Assembly (NCBI GenBank): GCA_002296885.1
Contig: DBIH01000127.1
Coordinates: forward strand, 1 to 28,299
DNA: 28,299 nucleotides
Source: Flavobacterium sp. UBA807
GTDB taxonomy: Bacteria > Bacteroidota > Bacteroidia > Flavobacteriales > Flavobacteriaceae
Direction: 5' to 3'
Below the pieces are notes generated by a model that was not told the DNA's origin, did no database searches, and saw nothing but the letters and a program-made list of their open reading frames with translations. This document shows, in pieces, positions 15,634 to 24,385 of the stretch (positions are counted from its first letter, which is position 1; every line of letters begins with the position of its first letter). Made by a program: the position numbers and the translations under genes.

Positions 15634-15819
15634 ATGATTAACCGACTAATCCGAGCCATCGCCGGAACATTCATCCTTGTTAGCCTTTTGTTGGCTATTT
15701 ATGTCAATCAAAATTGGCTTTGGTTTACCGCCTTTGTTGGAGCCAATCTTTTGCAATCTTCTTTTACCAAGTGGTGTTTAATGGAGGATATTCTGAGAAA
15801 ACTAGGAATCAAGGACTAA
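15634..15819 (+). CDS. Second DUF2892 (YgaP-type) membrane protein
   Basis: A 61-residue two-helix protein with the DUF2892 pattern: MINRLIRAIAG, first helix (about 8-24), second helix (about 28-44) and a conserved tail, KWCLMEDILRKLGI, with one cysteine. It begins 12 bases after the PII-like gene and closes the second RND operon. The family is usually associated with rhodanese domains, and the other copy in this window (2260-2466) directly follows a rhodanese gene. Its presence here links the RND operon to the sulfur operon at the other end of the island (inference). Confidence 0.85.
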   Translation: MINRLIRAIAGTFILVSLLLAIYVNQNWLWFTAFVGANLLQSSFTKWCLMEDILRKLGIKD

Positions 15820-15903
15820 TTCCATTAAACCTACTTAGAAAGGAAGTTAAAAAAACTACCTTGAGTAGTATAAAACACTGTAACTTTATTTTATACCATT
15901 CCC

Positions 15904-15945
15904 TAACTTTGAAACCTAAAGATTAAAAAAACTTATTTATCTTTG
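15904..15945 (+). promoter_or_regulatory. Two candidate -7 promoter elements ahead of the PAP2-like gene
   Basis: TAACTTTG (15904-15911) and TATCTTTG (15938-15945) both match TAnnTTTG. Neither has a good -33 TTG at 17-20 bases. They lie 75-115 bases before the ATG, inside the 199-base gap after the second RND operon. That gap also holds a weak AAGG-AGTT/AACT-CCTT hairpin (15840-15862) without a T run. Confidence 0.35.
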
Positions 15946-16018
15946 AAATGATAAAATCCTGTAATCGGCAGATTTAGACAACTTGAAACTTGCCATAATT
16001 GCTTAAGCTTATCATATT

Positions 16019-16591
16019 ATGCTCGAAAAGATAAAGGAACTGGATACCGACTTATTTCTCTACCTAAATGGGAAACACAATTCCTTTTTTGACCCTATTA
16101 TGTATTGGGCAAGTGATAACCTGATTTGGTTACCATTATTTGCATTAATCACAATTCTACTAGTCAAAGAATATAAAAATCTTAGCATATCCATCTTGAT
16201 TGTAATAGTAATGCTGATTGCATCCTGCGAACAACTCACCGCAAATCTAATTAGCAACACTGTAAAAAGATTAAGGCCATCGCATGAACCTGCTCTTCAA
16301 AAATTAATTCATTTAAGTGAAGCAGGTCCCGGAAACCAATATGCTTTGGTATCGTCACAGGCTGCAAATATTATTGGGCTTACTGCTTTTTTATTTTTTT
16401 TATTGCCAAAGAAATACAATCCTTTAAAATGGATATTTGGGTTTTGTGCATTTTTGGTTGCCTATAGCCGAATATATAATGGTTTGCAATATCCAATAGG
16501 TGTAATTCTAGCAGGATTTATTGGGACAATTTTGGCTTTTATAGCAATAAATTTGTTAAGATATATTTTTATAAGGCGATTATCGTACTGA
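16019..16591 (+). CDS. PAP2-fold membrane protein with degenerate active site
   Basis: A 190-residue membrane protein with about six helices and the PAP2/phosphatidic acid phosphatase layout. Motif 1 is present as VKRLRPSHEP (K83, R86, P87). Motif 2, usually SSHAAN, reads SSQAAN, so the catalytic His is Gln114. Motif 3, usually SRIYxGxHYPxD, reads SRIYNGLQYPIG, so the nucleophilic His is Gln157 and the supporting Asp is Gly161, while Arg151 is kept. Two histidines are essential for phosphatase chemistry in this family, so the protein is probably a non-catalytic lipid- or phosphate-binding member. The frame is intact and full length, which argues against a simple pseudogene. It stands alone between the island and murF. 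Confidence 0.8.
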   Translation: MLEKIKELDTDLFLYLNGKHNSFFDPIMYWASDNLIWLPLFALITILLVKEYKNLSISILIVIVMLIASCEQLTANLISNTVKRLRPSHEPALQKLIHLSEAGPGNQYALVSSQAANIIGLTAFLFFLLPKKYNPLKWIFGFCAFLVAYSRIYNGLQYPIGVILAGFIGTILAFIAINLLRYIFIRRLSY

Positions 16592-17024
16592 TGAATATAA
16601 ATAGACTTATTGGTAATTGTGCTGTTAAACTAAATCCCAATGATAAAGCCGGCAACAATAAGCAGGAGTATATGTCCCATAACATGAAGCAGGAAGCTTG
16701 TTATTCTTATTACAAAAGTATACATCAAACCACAACCTATTCTTTTACAAAAATACCCATTTCAAAAAATAATCTAATAATAATATAAAATTGTTACTTT
16801 TACTATGCTTAAAAAACAAAACCATTTATAAGTTGCCATAGAGGTGCACTTATAAAAACCAACCTTTGTTAAACTTTATGGGTACTGATATTATCTAGAA
16901 TAGCGAAGCTTCTTTTCCCGTAAAATCAAGTATTATAAATTTTAAAAATTTAAAATTCTAAATTCAAAAAACCGTTTAAATATTCCAATGTTTGGCTCGA
17001 AAATAAGTCAATATAACCCACAAG

Positions 17025-17054
17025 AAGAACCGAAACTTATGTTCCGGTTTTTTT
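17025..17054 (+). terminator. Terminator-like hairpin in the PAP2/murF gap
   Basis: AACCG-A-AAC pairs with GTT-C-CGGTT (one mismatch) around a TTAT loop and is followed by a T run on the + strand. It lies 434 bases after the PAP2-like stop, too far to be an ordinary terminator for that gene, so it either ends a long 3' tail or an unannotated transcript. Confidence 0.6.
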
Positions 17055-17099
17055 ATTCCTTAAAGCGTCGAAGGTTAACTTTCATAAGGCTTATGGAAT

Positions 17100-17141
17100 A
17101 AAAAAACAAACCTGTAAAGAAAGTTGGTTTTTCTTTTCAGG
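17100..17141 (-). terminator. murF transcription terminator
   Basis: Read on the - strand, CCTGAAAAGAA pairs with TTCTTTACAGG (10 of 11 pairs) around a 9-base loop and is followed by TTTGTTTTTT. It lies about 30 bases after the murF stop codon. Confidence 0.75.
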
Positions 17142-17171
17142 ATTTCTCAAAAGGACGCAACAAAGTTAATC

Positions 17172-18455
17172 CTATAGATATTCCAAAGTACGTTCCAAAG
17201 CCATTCCTCTGGAACCTTTTATCAACATTATTTTGTTTTCAAATCTTGCCGATTCCAGATATTTAGCAAAGTCTTCGAAGGTATTATAAAAATGGAAATT
17301 CCTTTTTTGAATATTATTGGCATAAAAATCCTTGCCTACAAAATGACATTCAAACGAACTGTTGTTATTCAGAAAATCAACAATTGTCTTGTGCTCTGAA
17401 AGGCTTTCTTCTCCAAGCTCATACATATCCCCAATGATAACAACTTTGTTATTCTTGTCTAATTGCACAAAATTCTCAAGTGCCACCATCATACTGCTCG
17501 GATTTGCATTATAGGCATCAAGTATGATTTCATTTGAGCCTTTTGTCAAAAGCTGTGAACGGTTGTTTTCAGGAATGTAGCTTTCAATTGCTTCTTTGAT
17601 ATCATCATTCGGTACTTCGAAGTGTTCTCCAATGGTAATGGCCGCATTGATGTTGTTTGCATTATACAATCCAATTAAATGTGAGTTGATTTCAACTCCC
17701 AGTGTTTTGATTTTGACGAATGGATTTGCCTTAACATCATCAATAAAAACATTGACATTTTTATCATTTTGACTAAAGGTGATTCTATGAAAATGTTCTG
17801 TTTTTTCCTTTTGAATTTTATCATCAAGGTTTACAAAAACCGATTTATCATTTGCTTTGAGATAATCATACATTTCACTTTTCCCTTTAATAACACCTTC
17901 AACACCACCAAACCCTTCAAGATGTGCTTTCCCGAAATTGGTAATATAACCATAATCCGGATGGGCAATGTTGCATAGGAATTCTATTTCCTTTTGATGA
18001 TTGGCGCCCATTTCTACAATTCCGATTTGGGTTTCTTTGGTAAATGACAATAAAGTCAGCGGAACACCAATGTGATTGTTCAGATTGCCAGTTGTGGCCT
18101 TAGCATTAAACTTTTTGGACAAAACCACATTGATGAGTTCTTTTGTAGTTGTTTTTCCGTTACTGCCCGTTAATGCTATAATCGGAAGGTTTAGAAAATG
18201 TCTGTGGAATCTTGCCAGTTCCTGAAGTGTTTTTAGACTATCATCAACCAAAACTGTTCGCTCATCGATGAAATATTCGGCATTATCAATTACTACATAG
18301 CTTGCTCCTTTCTCCAATGCTTCTTTGGCAAAAGTATTGGCGTCAAAACGCTCTCCTTTAATGGCAACGAAAAAAGAATTGGGTTCAATTTTTCTAGTAT
18401 CGATTGAAACTTTACTGCACTTTAAAAATAAATCATGAATGTTTTGAATGCTCAT
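17172..18455 (-). CDS. murF: MurF, UDP-MurNAc-tripeptide-D-alanyl-D-alanine ligase
   Basis: A 427-residue Mur ligase. It adds D-Ala-D-Ala to the UDP-MurNAc-tripeptide in the cytoplasm, the last soluble step of peptidoglycan precursor synthesis. The three domains are visible: an N-terminal UDP-binding domain with VSIDTRKIEPNSFFVAIKG (17-35), a central ATPase with LTGSNGKTTTKE (P-loop Lys101), TTGNLNNHIG and the MGANHQKEIE motif, and a C-terminal domain with LDAYNANPSSM and VVIGDMYELGEES, typical of MurF. I chose the ATG at 18455; an upstream in-frame TTG at 18461 would add only two residues. It lies downstream of gldJ on the same strand, with a strong terminator between them, so it needs read-through or its own weak promoter. 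Confidence 0.96.
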   Translation of the reverse strand: MSIQNIHDLFLKCSKVSIDTRKIEPNSFFVAIKGERFDANTFAKEALEKGASYVVIDNAEYFIDERTVLVDDSLKTLQELARFHRHFLNLPIIALTGSNGKTTTKELINVVLSKKFNAKATTGNLNNHIGVPLTLLSFTKETQIGIVEMGANHQKEIEFLCNIAHPDYGYITNFGKAHLEGFGGVEGVIKGKSEMYDYLKANDKSVFVNLDDKIQKEKTEHFHRITFSQNDKNVNVFIDDVKANPFVKIKTLGVEINSHLIGLYNANNINAAITIGEHFEVPNDDIKEAIESYIPENNRSQLLTKGSNEIILDAYNANPSSMMVALENFVQLDKNNKVVIIGDMYELGEESLSEHKTIVDFLNNNSSFECHFVGKDFYANNIQKRNFHFYNTFEDFAKYLESARFENKIMLIKGSRGMALERTLEYL

Positions 18456-18473
18456 TGGCAAAATAGTTAAAAT

Positions 18474-18502
18474 AAAAAAGCCCTTAAAAGTAGGGCTTTT
18501 TT
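18474..18502 (-). terminator. Strong symmetric terminator between gldJ and murF
   Basis: AAAAAAGCCCT and AGGGCTTTTTT form a perfect 11-pair stem around TAAAAGT. A-tract and T-tract flank it symmetrically, so it can work in both directions. It is 24 bases after the gldJ stop and 18 bases before the murF ATG. Confidence 0.9.
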
Positions 18503-18526
18503 GTTATTTATCATAAAACTAAAAGT

Positions 18527-20257
18527 TTAGTTTCTTGCTCTTTTCTTCTTGTCAGCTTTTGGACCAACTCTTGACATTGCACATCTGAATCCGATGAAGT
18601 CGGTAGCCATATCCTGAGGGAAGTATCTTCTTTGCGCCGGATCCAACCAGTAAGCTCTGTCTCTCCATGAACCTCCTTTGTATACTCTCACATCATCATT
18701 AACAAGTGTCGTACGTTTATTAGAATGGTCATATTTTCTAACCATATTTCCTAAACTATCTGTAGACACATTGTGTTTTGGAGAATCATACATTCTTTGG
18801 TCGTCTTTAAGTTTACCTTTTTCATCACCTTCTTCTGAACCACCGAACTTGAAATATCTTGTTGATTGTTTATCACCATCACGATAGTTTCTGTTGTCCG
18901 ATTTGTCAAAGTTTTGTCTCAAATAAGTTTCTTTATCATCAACCGGTACTTGTGCAATTTGACCAGGGAAGTTTCTAGAAATGATTTTACCGTTTGATAA
19001 AGTATCGAATTTTTGAGTTTCCTGAGTAACTAATTCTACTTTTCCGTCTTCACCAATTTTGTCTTTCATGTAAACATTACCTCTGTAGTAGTTGAAGTCA
19101 TTAGCTTCATCATCAACAATAGGTCTGTAAACATCGGCAACCCACTCGGCTACGTTTCCTGCCATATCATATAATCCAAAGTCATTTGGAGGATATGATT
19201 TAACTTTGTTTGTGATGTCGGCACCGTCATCAGACCAACCTGCGATTCCACCGTAATCTCCTTTTCCTTGTTTGAAGTTAGCCAATTGATCACCCCTAAC
19301 CTGTCTTTTCCCTGAACGGGTATAACTTCCTGACCAAGGATATTTCTTTTGCCCTTTATAAGCATTGTATTCTCTTTGACCTACGTCAGCAGCAGCAGCA
19401 TATTCCCACTCCGCCTCAGTTGGTAGTCTGTACTCAGGTAAAATTAAACCTGAAGTTCTTTGTGCATAAACATTTTTTGCACTGTTTCCGGCAGTATTAT
19501 TTGCGCCTGGTTTGTTCCCTCCTTTTGGAGCAGTTCCTCTTCCTTTACCTTTTTTCAAAACCAGTTTCTCATCACCACCCATAGCAGTTGACGGAGAAGC
19601 CAAGTAAGCTTCGGTACTAAAGATTTTATCAGCACTTACGTCAGTAACTTTCGCGTCTTTTTTCAAGTAACGTTGCTCTTCAAGGATTTTTTCGTTCACT
19701 CGATCAGTTCTCCATTTAGCAAATTCTGTTGCCTGAATCCAGTTAACCCCAACTACAGGATATTCAGCATAAGCCGGATGTCTCAAGTAGTTTTCGGTCA
19801 TAGTTTCGTTATAACCCAAACGGTTTCTCCAAACTAACGTATCTGGAGAAGCTCCTTCGTAGATGTTTTTATAATTGTCCTGATCTGGTGGGAAAACAGT
19901 TTTTAGCCAATTTAAGTATTCCATATACATCAAATTAGTTACCTCAGTTTCGTCCATATAGAAAGACATAACGTGCTGTTGATTTGGAGTATTATTCCAA
20001 TCGTGCATTACGTCATCCTGAACTTTACCCATGGTAAAGGTTCCACCTTCAACAAAAACCAAACCTGGTCCTGTAGCTTGCTTTTTAAATTTAGAAGCGT
20101 ATTGAAAACCTCCTTTTTTATCATTGATTTTCCATCCAGTCGCTCTGGAACCACCACCTTTAGTGCTGGATTTTTTACTACAACTAGCAAAACCGATTAT
20201 CATTACCAGGGATAGCAATAATTTTACAGCAATAACTTTGTTTACTTTCATATTCAT
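18527..20257 (-). CDS. gldJ: GldJ, gliding-motility and type IX secretion lipoprotein
   Basis: A 576-residue lipoprotein: the signal peptide ends GFASC with lipidated Cys26. The mature part is a formylglycine-generating-enzyme (sulfatase-modifying factor) fold, starting with LVFVEGGTFTMGKV (about 65-80), followed by MDETEVTNLMYMEYL, RLPTEAEWEYAAAADVGQ, GLYDMAGNVAEWVADVY and, near the end, YKGGSWRDRAYWLDPAQRR and FIGFRCAM. In Flavobacterium johnsoniae, GldJ is an outer-membrane-associated lipoprotein required for gliding and stable GldK and T9SS function; related GldK has the same fold. Low-complexity inserts (for example residues 225-260) are typical. A second in-frame ATG at 20251 is an equally good start. 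It is divergent from porU, matching gene order known in Flavobacterium. Confidence 0.93.
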   Translation of the reverse strand: MNMKVNKVIAVKLLLSLVMIIGFASCSKKSSTKGGGSRATGWKINDKKGGFQYASKFKKQATGPGLVFVEGGTFTMGKVQDDVMHDWNNTPNQQHVMSFYMDETEVTNLMYMEYLNWLKTVFPPDQDNYKNIYEGASPDTLVWRNRLGYNETMTENYLRHPAYAEYPVVGVNWIQATEFAKWRTDRVNEKILEEQRYLKKDAKVTDVSADKIFSTEAYLASPSTAMGGDEKLVLKKGKGRGTAPKGGNKPGANNTAGNSAKNVYAQRTSGLILPEYRLPTEAEWEYAAAADVGQREYNAYKGQKKYPWSGSYTRSGKRQVRGDQLANFKQGKGDYGGIAGWSDDGADITNKVKSYPPNDFGLYDMAGNVAEWVADVYRPIVDDEANDFNYYRGNVYMKDKIGEDGKVELVTQETQKFDTLSNGKIISRNFPGQIAQVPVDDKETYLRQNFDKSDNRNYRDGDKQSTRYFKFGGSEEGDEKGKLKDDQRMYDSPKHNVSTDSLGNMVRKYDHSNKRTTLVNDDVRVYKGGSWRDRAYWLDPAQRRYFPQDMATDFIGFRCAMSRVGPKADKKKRARN

Positions 20258-20280
20258 AGTAGGTATAAATTTTCGAGGCG

Positions 20281-20310
20281 CAATATAAGTATTTACCTTT
20301 ACATTGCAAC
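20281..20310 (-). promoter_or_regulatory. Candidate gldJ promoter
   Basis: On the - strand, GTTG (20310-20307) is followed after 19 bases by TATATTG (20287-20281), close to the Bacteroidota -33 TTTG / -7 TAnnTTTG pair but one T short in the -7 box. It lies 24 bases before the gldJ ATG. The rest of the 202-base gldJ-porU divergent gap is AT-rich with a long T run, and I see no clear porU promoter in it. Confidence 0.45.
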
Positions 20311-20459
20311 ACCTTTTTTAAATTAATACTAAATTCGCCATTCGCAGGCATTTATAATACATAACGCAAAATTAGTAGTTTTATTGTATTAGGCCGAAAA
20401 AAATATTTTTTTTTGTTTTTTTATACTTTTTTAAACAAAATCTCGTTTACTGTAATACT

Positions 20460-23400
20460 ATGAAGAGGAAAATTACAATTTGCTTACTGTTTTTGAGCAC
20501 ATTTCTTGCTATTGCCCAGGAACAGAAAACCGTTTCTTTGCATTGGACAGATAAAAAACAATTGTCCTATGGTGCCTTTTCTGCTATGGTTCCGCAGTTC
20601 GATGCTGAAAATTTCCTTTTTAACAGCTATTCCAAAACTGTTCAATATGTCGCAACAATAAAACTGAACAGCAAAATTGATGAATCGGCATTTCAAATCA
20701 CAAACCCTGTCTTTGAATCAATACCCGAAAGCCAATTAGGTGATATTGCTATTAAAAATATACCTTCAACGTTTAAATATACTTTTAATAGCGGTGTTGC
20801 CCGTAATAAATTTTATGGTAAAATTACCCTTACTCCTATTATTAAGGAAGGAAATTTATTCAAAAAACTGATTTCATTTACCTATTCGATTAGTCAAAAT
20901 TCTTCAAGACTACAGCAAACCGACGAGAATAATGTTACTGCAATAGAAAATTCTGTTTTAGATACCGGAAAATGGTATCGTTTTTATGTAGAAAAATCCG
21001 GAGTCTATAAACTTTCCAAGAGTTTTCTGAGCAGCCTGGGTTTTGACACCAATGTCGATCCAAGGAAGGTAAAAATTTATGGGAATGGCGGGCGTCTCCT
21101 GCCTCTTTTAAATTCTATCTACTATCCAATGGATTTAACCGAAAATGCCATTCAGTTTGTCGGCGAAAGCGATGGCGTTTTTGACAGTCAAGATTACATT
21201 CTTTTTTATGCTGAAGGAATGGACAAATGGAATAACGATTACAGAAGCAACTTAAACATATATGCTGACAGATCTTACTATTATGTAACTTCCGAAGGTG
21301 ATACCGGTAAGCGTATTGTAGATATGACACAACCATCGGGTAATGCTACAACCAGCATAACCACTTTTGATGATTATCAGTTTCATGAAAAGGAAGAAGT
21401 AAATGTTGCAAAATTAGGAAGAGTATGGTTTGGCGAACAATTCAGCGTTGACAATGAACAGGAATTCAATTTTAACTTCCCGAATCTTGTTACGTCACAA
21501 CCTATAAAAATTACGGTTCATGCCGGTTCTGCTGCTTTTAACGCAACAAGTTTTAAAGTTGAAGCTAATGGGCAGTTGGTTGGAAATATACCTTTAAATC
21601 CTTTATCCGTTAATAGCGGTGTAGAATTAAATGAAGATTCTTTAAATAATATTGCTGTTAATGTTTCTTCTGAAGATGTTACTGTAAAAGTAACCTATGA
21701 TAATGGAAGTGTTCCAAGTTCAAGAGGATATTTAGATTATATCAACATCAAAGCCAAGCGAAACCTTCAGGGTTACGGAAAACAATTCCCATTTCAGGTA
21801 GACCAGACAGGCTCTTCAACTGCTATTGGCGAATATCAGATTTCAAACGCTTCGACAATTTCACAGGTTTGGGACATTACCGATATTTACAATGTCAAAA
21901 AAGTTGACAATGCATCTTCGGGTACATTCACATTCAAATCATTCCTCAGCTCAGTCAAGCAGTATGTAGCCGTTGACAATACCGATTACTATTTGCCATC
22001 AAAAGAATCGAAATCAAAAGTTGAGAATCAAAATCTAAAGGGAACCGTTTTCCTCAATTCATCAGGACAGTTTCAGGATGTGGATTACTTAATTATCACA
22101 CCTAAATTTCTAAATGCCCAGGCCGAAAAGTTAGCTGCTTTCCACAGAAGTTATTCCAATCTGAATGTAAAAGTGATAAATCTTGAAAACATCTATCAAG
22201 AATTTTCATCGGGCAAACAGGATATTGGTGCCATCAGGAATTTTGTTAAATATGTATATTCAAATGCATCAACACCTAATAAAGCTGTAAAATATGTAAA
22301 CTTATTTGGTGATGCTTCTTACGATTTTAAAGATCGGATTGCCAATAATACTAACATTGTTCCAATATACCAGGCGATGAATAGTTATACCGAAACTGAA
22401 ATCTCGTTTGCTTCGGATGATTTTTATGGAATGATGGATTCTAATGAAGGAAAGTTAGACGGATATCCGAGTTCTTCATTTAATTTGGGCGATATTGATA
22501 TTGCTGTAGGAAGGATGATTGTCAGCACAACACAACAGGCAGACGAAATGGTAAACAAGGTCATTGAATACAATGACCTGAAATCGTATGGTAGCTGGAG
22601 GAATAATTATGTCGCTATTGCAGACGATCCTTCAATAGACCCACAACATCCGGGAGATAATCAATTACAGTATTTTCAGAACAGGCTGGCAGATAGAATT
22701 TCTACTGAAAAACCTTTTCTAAACATAAAAAAGATTTTGCTCGACTCCTATGTACAGGAGACTTCTGCCGGTGGGAAAAGATATCCAAAAGCAAGAGAAG
22801 AAATTTTTGCCGCCTTTGAAAAAGGTGCTTTGGTATTCAATTATCTTGGCCATGGAGGTGAAGATGGTTTGTCGGAAGAGCGCGTCTGGGAAAAATCAGA
22901 CGGAGAGAATTTAAACAACCGCTACAAATATCCACTATTTATAACCATCACCTGCGATTTTTCAAGATTTGACAATCCTTACCGCCCGACAGCCGGTGAA
23001 TATACCTATTGGAATCCTAAAGGTGGTGCCATATCGATGATAACTACAGTTCGCTCTATTGGACAAAGTCAGGCACAGATTTTTAATGATACGCTGGCCA
23101 AATATTTATTCTCTTATGGAAGCAATGAATACACATCTATTGCTGATGCTTTAAGGCTCGCTAAAAATGAAGGTTCAAACACCGCAACGAATGTGGTTTT
23201 CTATCTTGGCGATCCGGCTTTATTCTTAGCAATCCCAAAACCAAAAGTTGTTTTGACCAAAGTAAATGACATGCCTGTTACAGGGCCAATTGACGATTTT
23301 AAATCGCTTGCTTATGTTAAACTAACCGGGCAGATCTTAGATGAAAACAATAGTTTTTTACCAACGTATAATGGCGAATTGGTTGTAAACATTTTCGACA

Positions 23401-24353
23401 AAAACATTCACACCGAAACACTGAGAAATGACGGTTATGATGCTATTATTGATGATAGTTATGATACTGCGCCAAAAATGCCGTTTACCATTCTTGGCGA
23501 GACCATTTTCAGGGGAAATGCTTCCGTAACAAACGGGAATTTTGAATTCGGTTTTTATGTCCCAAGAGACATTCGTATTCCTGTTGACAATGGAAGGATT
23601 AGCTTTTATACAAAAAGAAATCAGGTTCTTTTAGACAAGACAGGTTATAACACCGATATTAAAATTGGAGGAATTAATACCAGTGCTGTAGCCGATACTA
23701 CAGGTCCAACAGTAAAATTATATATGAATGACGAAACATTTGTCAATGGTGGCATTACAAATTCATCTCCTTTTTTCTTAGCAATACTCCAGGACGAACA
23801 TGGCATTAATACCGCAAGCGGAATTGGTCACGATATTATCGGCATCCTTGACGGTGATGAAACTAAGCCTTACATCATGAACGATTATTACCAGACCGAA
23901 TTGGATGATTACACAAAAGGACGTGTCTATTTCCCGTTCAGGAATTTATCAGTCGGTCTACACACAATCACTTTCAAGGCCTATGATGTTTACAACAATT
24001 CAATAACTGCCGAAATACAATTTGTAGTTGTTGGTGATGAAAGTGTAACACTCAGTCATGTACTCAATTATCCAAATCCATTTGTAAATTATACCGAATT
24101 CTGGTTTTCCCACAACAGGCCTTTCGAACCTTTGGAAGTACAGGTTCAGGTGATGACAATAACCGGAAAAATTGTCTGGACAAAAAATCAAACAGTTACT
24201 ACTGATGGTTTTCTTTCAAGAGAAATAACCTGGGACGGAAAAGATGACTTTGGTGACCGTATCGGTAAAGGTGTTTATGTCTATAAACTGACTGTAAAGT
24301 CCACTTTATCGAATAAAAAGGCAGAAAAAATAGAAAAACTTGTAATCCTTTAG
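20460..24353 (+). CDS. porU: PorU, type IX secretion system sortase (C25 family)
   Basis: A 1297-residue protein of the expected size for PorU. It has a signal peptide (core at 5-16, ending AIAQ), an N-terminal beta-rich region (about 20-420) and a gingipain-type C25 peptidase domain (about 530-900). The catalytic residues fit LGHGGEDG (His798) and ITCDFSRFDNP (Cys832). The C-terminus is an Ig-like domain of FlgD type with NYPNPF and WDGKDDFGDRIGKGVYVYKL. PorU is a surface sortase that removes the conserved C-terminal signal of T9SS cargo and attaches the cargo to A-LPS or releases it. It directly precedes porV, its known partner in the attachment complex. The start ATG gives a proper signal peptide. 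Confidence 0.95.
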   Translation: MKRKITICLLFLSTFLAIAQEQKTVSLHWTDKKQLSYGAFSAMVPQFDAENFLFNSYSKTVQYVATIKLNSKIDESAFQITNPVFESIPESQLGDIAIKNIPSTFKYTFNSGVARNKFYGKITLTPIIKEGNLFKKLISFTYSISQNSSRLQQTDENNVTAIENSVLDTGKWYRFYVEKSGVYKLSKSFLSSLGFDTNVDPRKVKIYGNGGRLLPLLNSIYYPMDLTENAIQFVGESDGVFDSQDYILFYAEGMDKWNNDYRSNLNIYADRSYYYVTSEGDTGKRIVDMTQPSGNATTSITTFDDYQFHEKEEVNVAKLGRVWFGEQFSVDNEQEFNFNFPNLVTSQPIKITVHAGSAAFNATSFKVEANGQLVGNIPLNPLSVNSGVELNEDSLNNIAVNVSSEDVTVKVTYDNGSVPSSRGYLDYINIKAKRNLQGYGKQFPFQVDQTGSSTAIGEYQISNASTISQVWDITDIYNVKKVDNASSGTFTFKSFLSSVKQYVAVDNTDYYLPSKESKSKVENQNLKGTVFLNSSGQFQDVDYLIITPKFLNAQAEKLAAFHRSYSNLNVKVINLENIYQEFSSGKQDIGAIRNFVKYVYSNASTPNKAVKYVNLFGDASYDFKDRIANNTNIVPIYQAMNSYTETEISFASDDFYGMMDSNEGKLDGYPSSSFNLGDIDIAVGRMIVSTTQQADEMVNKVIEYNDLKSYGSWRNNYVAIADDPSIDPQHPGDNQLQYFQNRLADRISTEKPFLNIKKILLDSYVQETSAGGKRYPKAREEIFAAFEKGALVFNYLGHGGEDGLSEERVWEKSDGENLNNRYKYPLFITITCDFSRFDNPYRPTAGEYTYWNPKGGAISMITTVRSIGQSQAQIFNDTLAKYLFSYGSNEYTSIADALRLAKNEGSNTATNVVFYLGDPALFLAIPKPKVVLTKVNDMPVTGPIDDFKSLAYVKLTGQILDENNSFLPTYNGELVVNIFDKNIHTETLRNDGYDAIIDDSYDTAPKMPFTILGETIFRGNASVTNGNFEFGFYVPRDIRIPVDNGRISFYTKRNQVLLDKTGYNTDIKIGGINTSAVADTTGPTVKLYMNDETFVNGGITNSSPFFLAILQDEHGINTASGIGHDIIGILDGDETKPYIMNDYYQTELDDYTKGRVYFPFRNLSVGLHTITFKAYDVYNNSITAEIQFVVVGDESVTLSHVLNYPNPFVNYTEFWFSHNRPFEPLEVQVQVMTITGKIVWTKNQTVTTDGFLSREITWDGKDDFGDRIGKGVYVYKLTVKSTLSNKKAEKIEKLVIL

Positions 24354-24369
24354 GAAAATACTATATTTG
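24340..24369 (+). promoter_or_regulatory. Internal promoter for porV inside the end of porU
   Basis: TTG at 24340-24342, a 19-base spacer, and TATATTTG at 24362-24369 match the Bacteroidota -33/-7 consensus with ideal spacing. It overlaps the last codons of porU and lies 16 bases before the first porV ATG, implying a very short leader. Confidence 0.7.
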
Positions 24370-24385
24370 TTAACTTTTATTAAAA

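Larger units (their letters stand above)
16592..17171. other. 580-base intergenic region with hairpins and no convincing gene
   Basis: The region lies between the convergent PAP2-like and murF genes. It contains a hydrophilic 65-codon + frame starting in the PAP2 stop (16591-16788) and, antisense to it, a hydrophobic 31-codon frame (16725-16630); neither is recognised. A bulged 10-pair hairpin lies at 16825-16856 (TTATAAGT-GC / GC-ACTTATAA), a terminator-like hairpin at 17025-17054, a perfect 13-base palindrome CATAAG-G-CTTATG at 17083-17095, and the murF terminator at 17100-17141. The rest is AT-rich and shows nothing I can name. Confidence 0.6.

Noticed and set aside
16630..16725. 31-codon - strand frame, starting MYTFVIRITS, one membrane span
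   Set aside because: It has a plausible helix and a TATTTTTG box upstream, but no known family, no clear start context and no conservation data. It may be a remnant.
16591..16788. 65-codon + frame overlapping the PAP2 stop (TGATG)
   Set aside because: The product is low-quality hydrophilic sequence with no recognisable motif, and the antisense reading is hydrophobic, so the frame may be a shadow. The stop-start overlap alone is not enough to call a gene.
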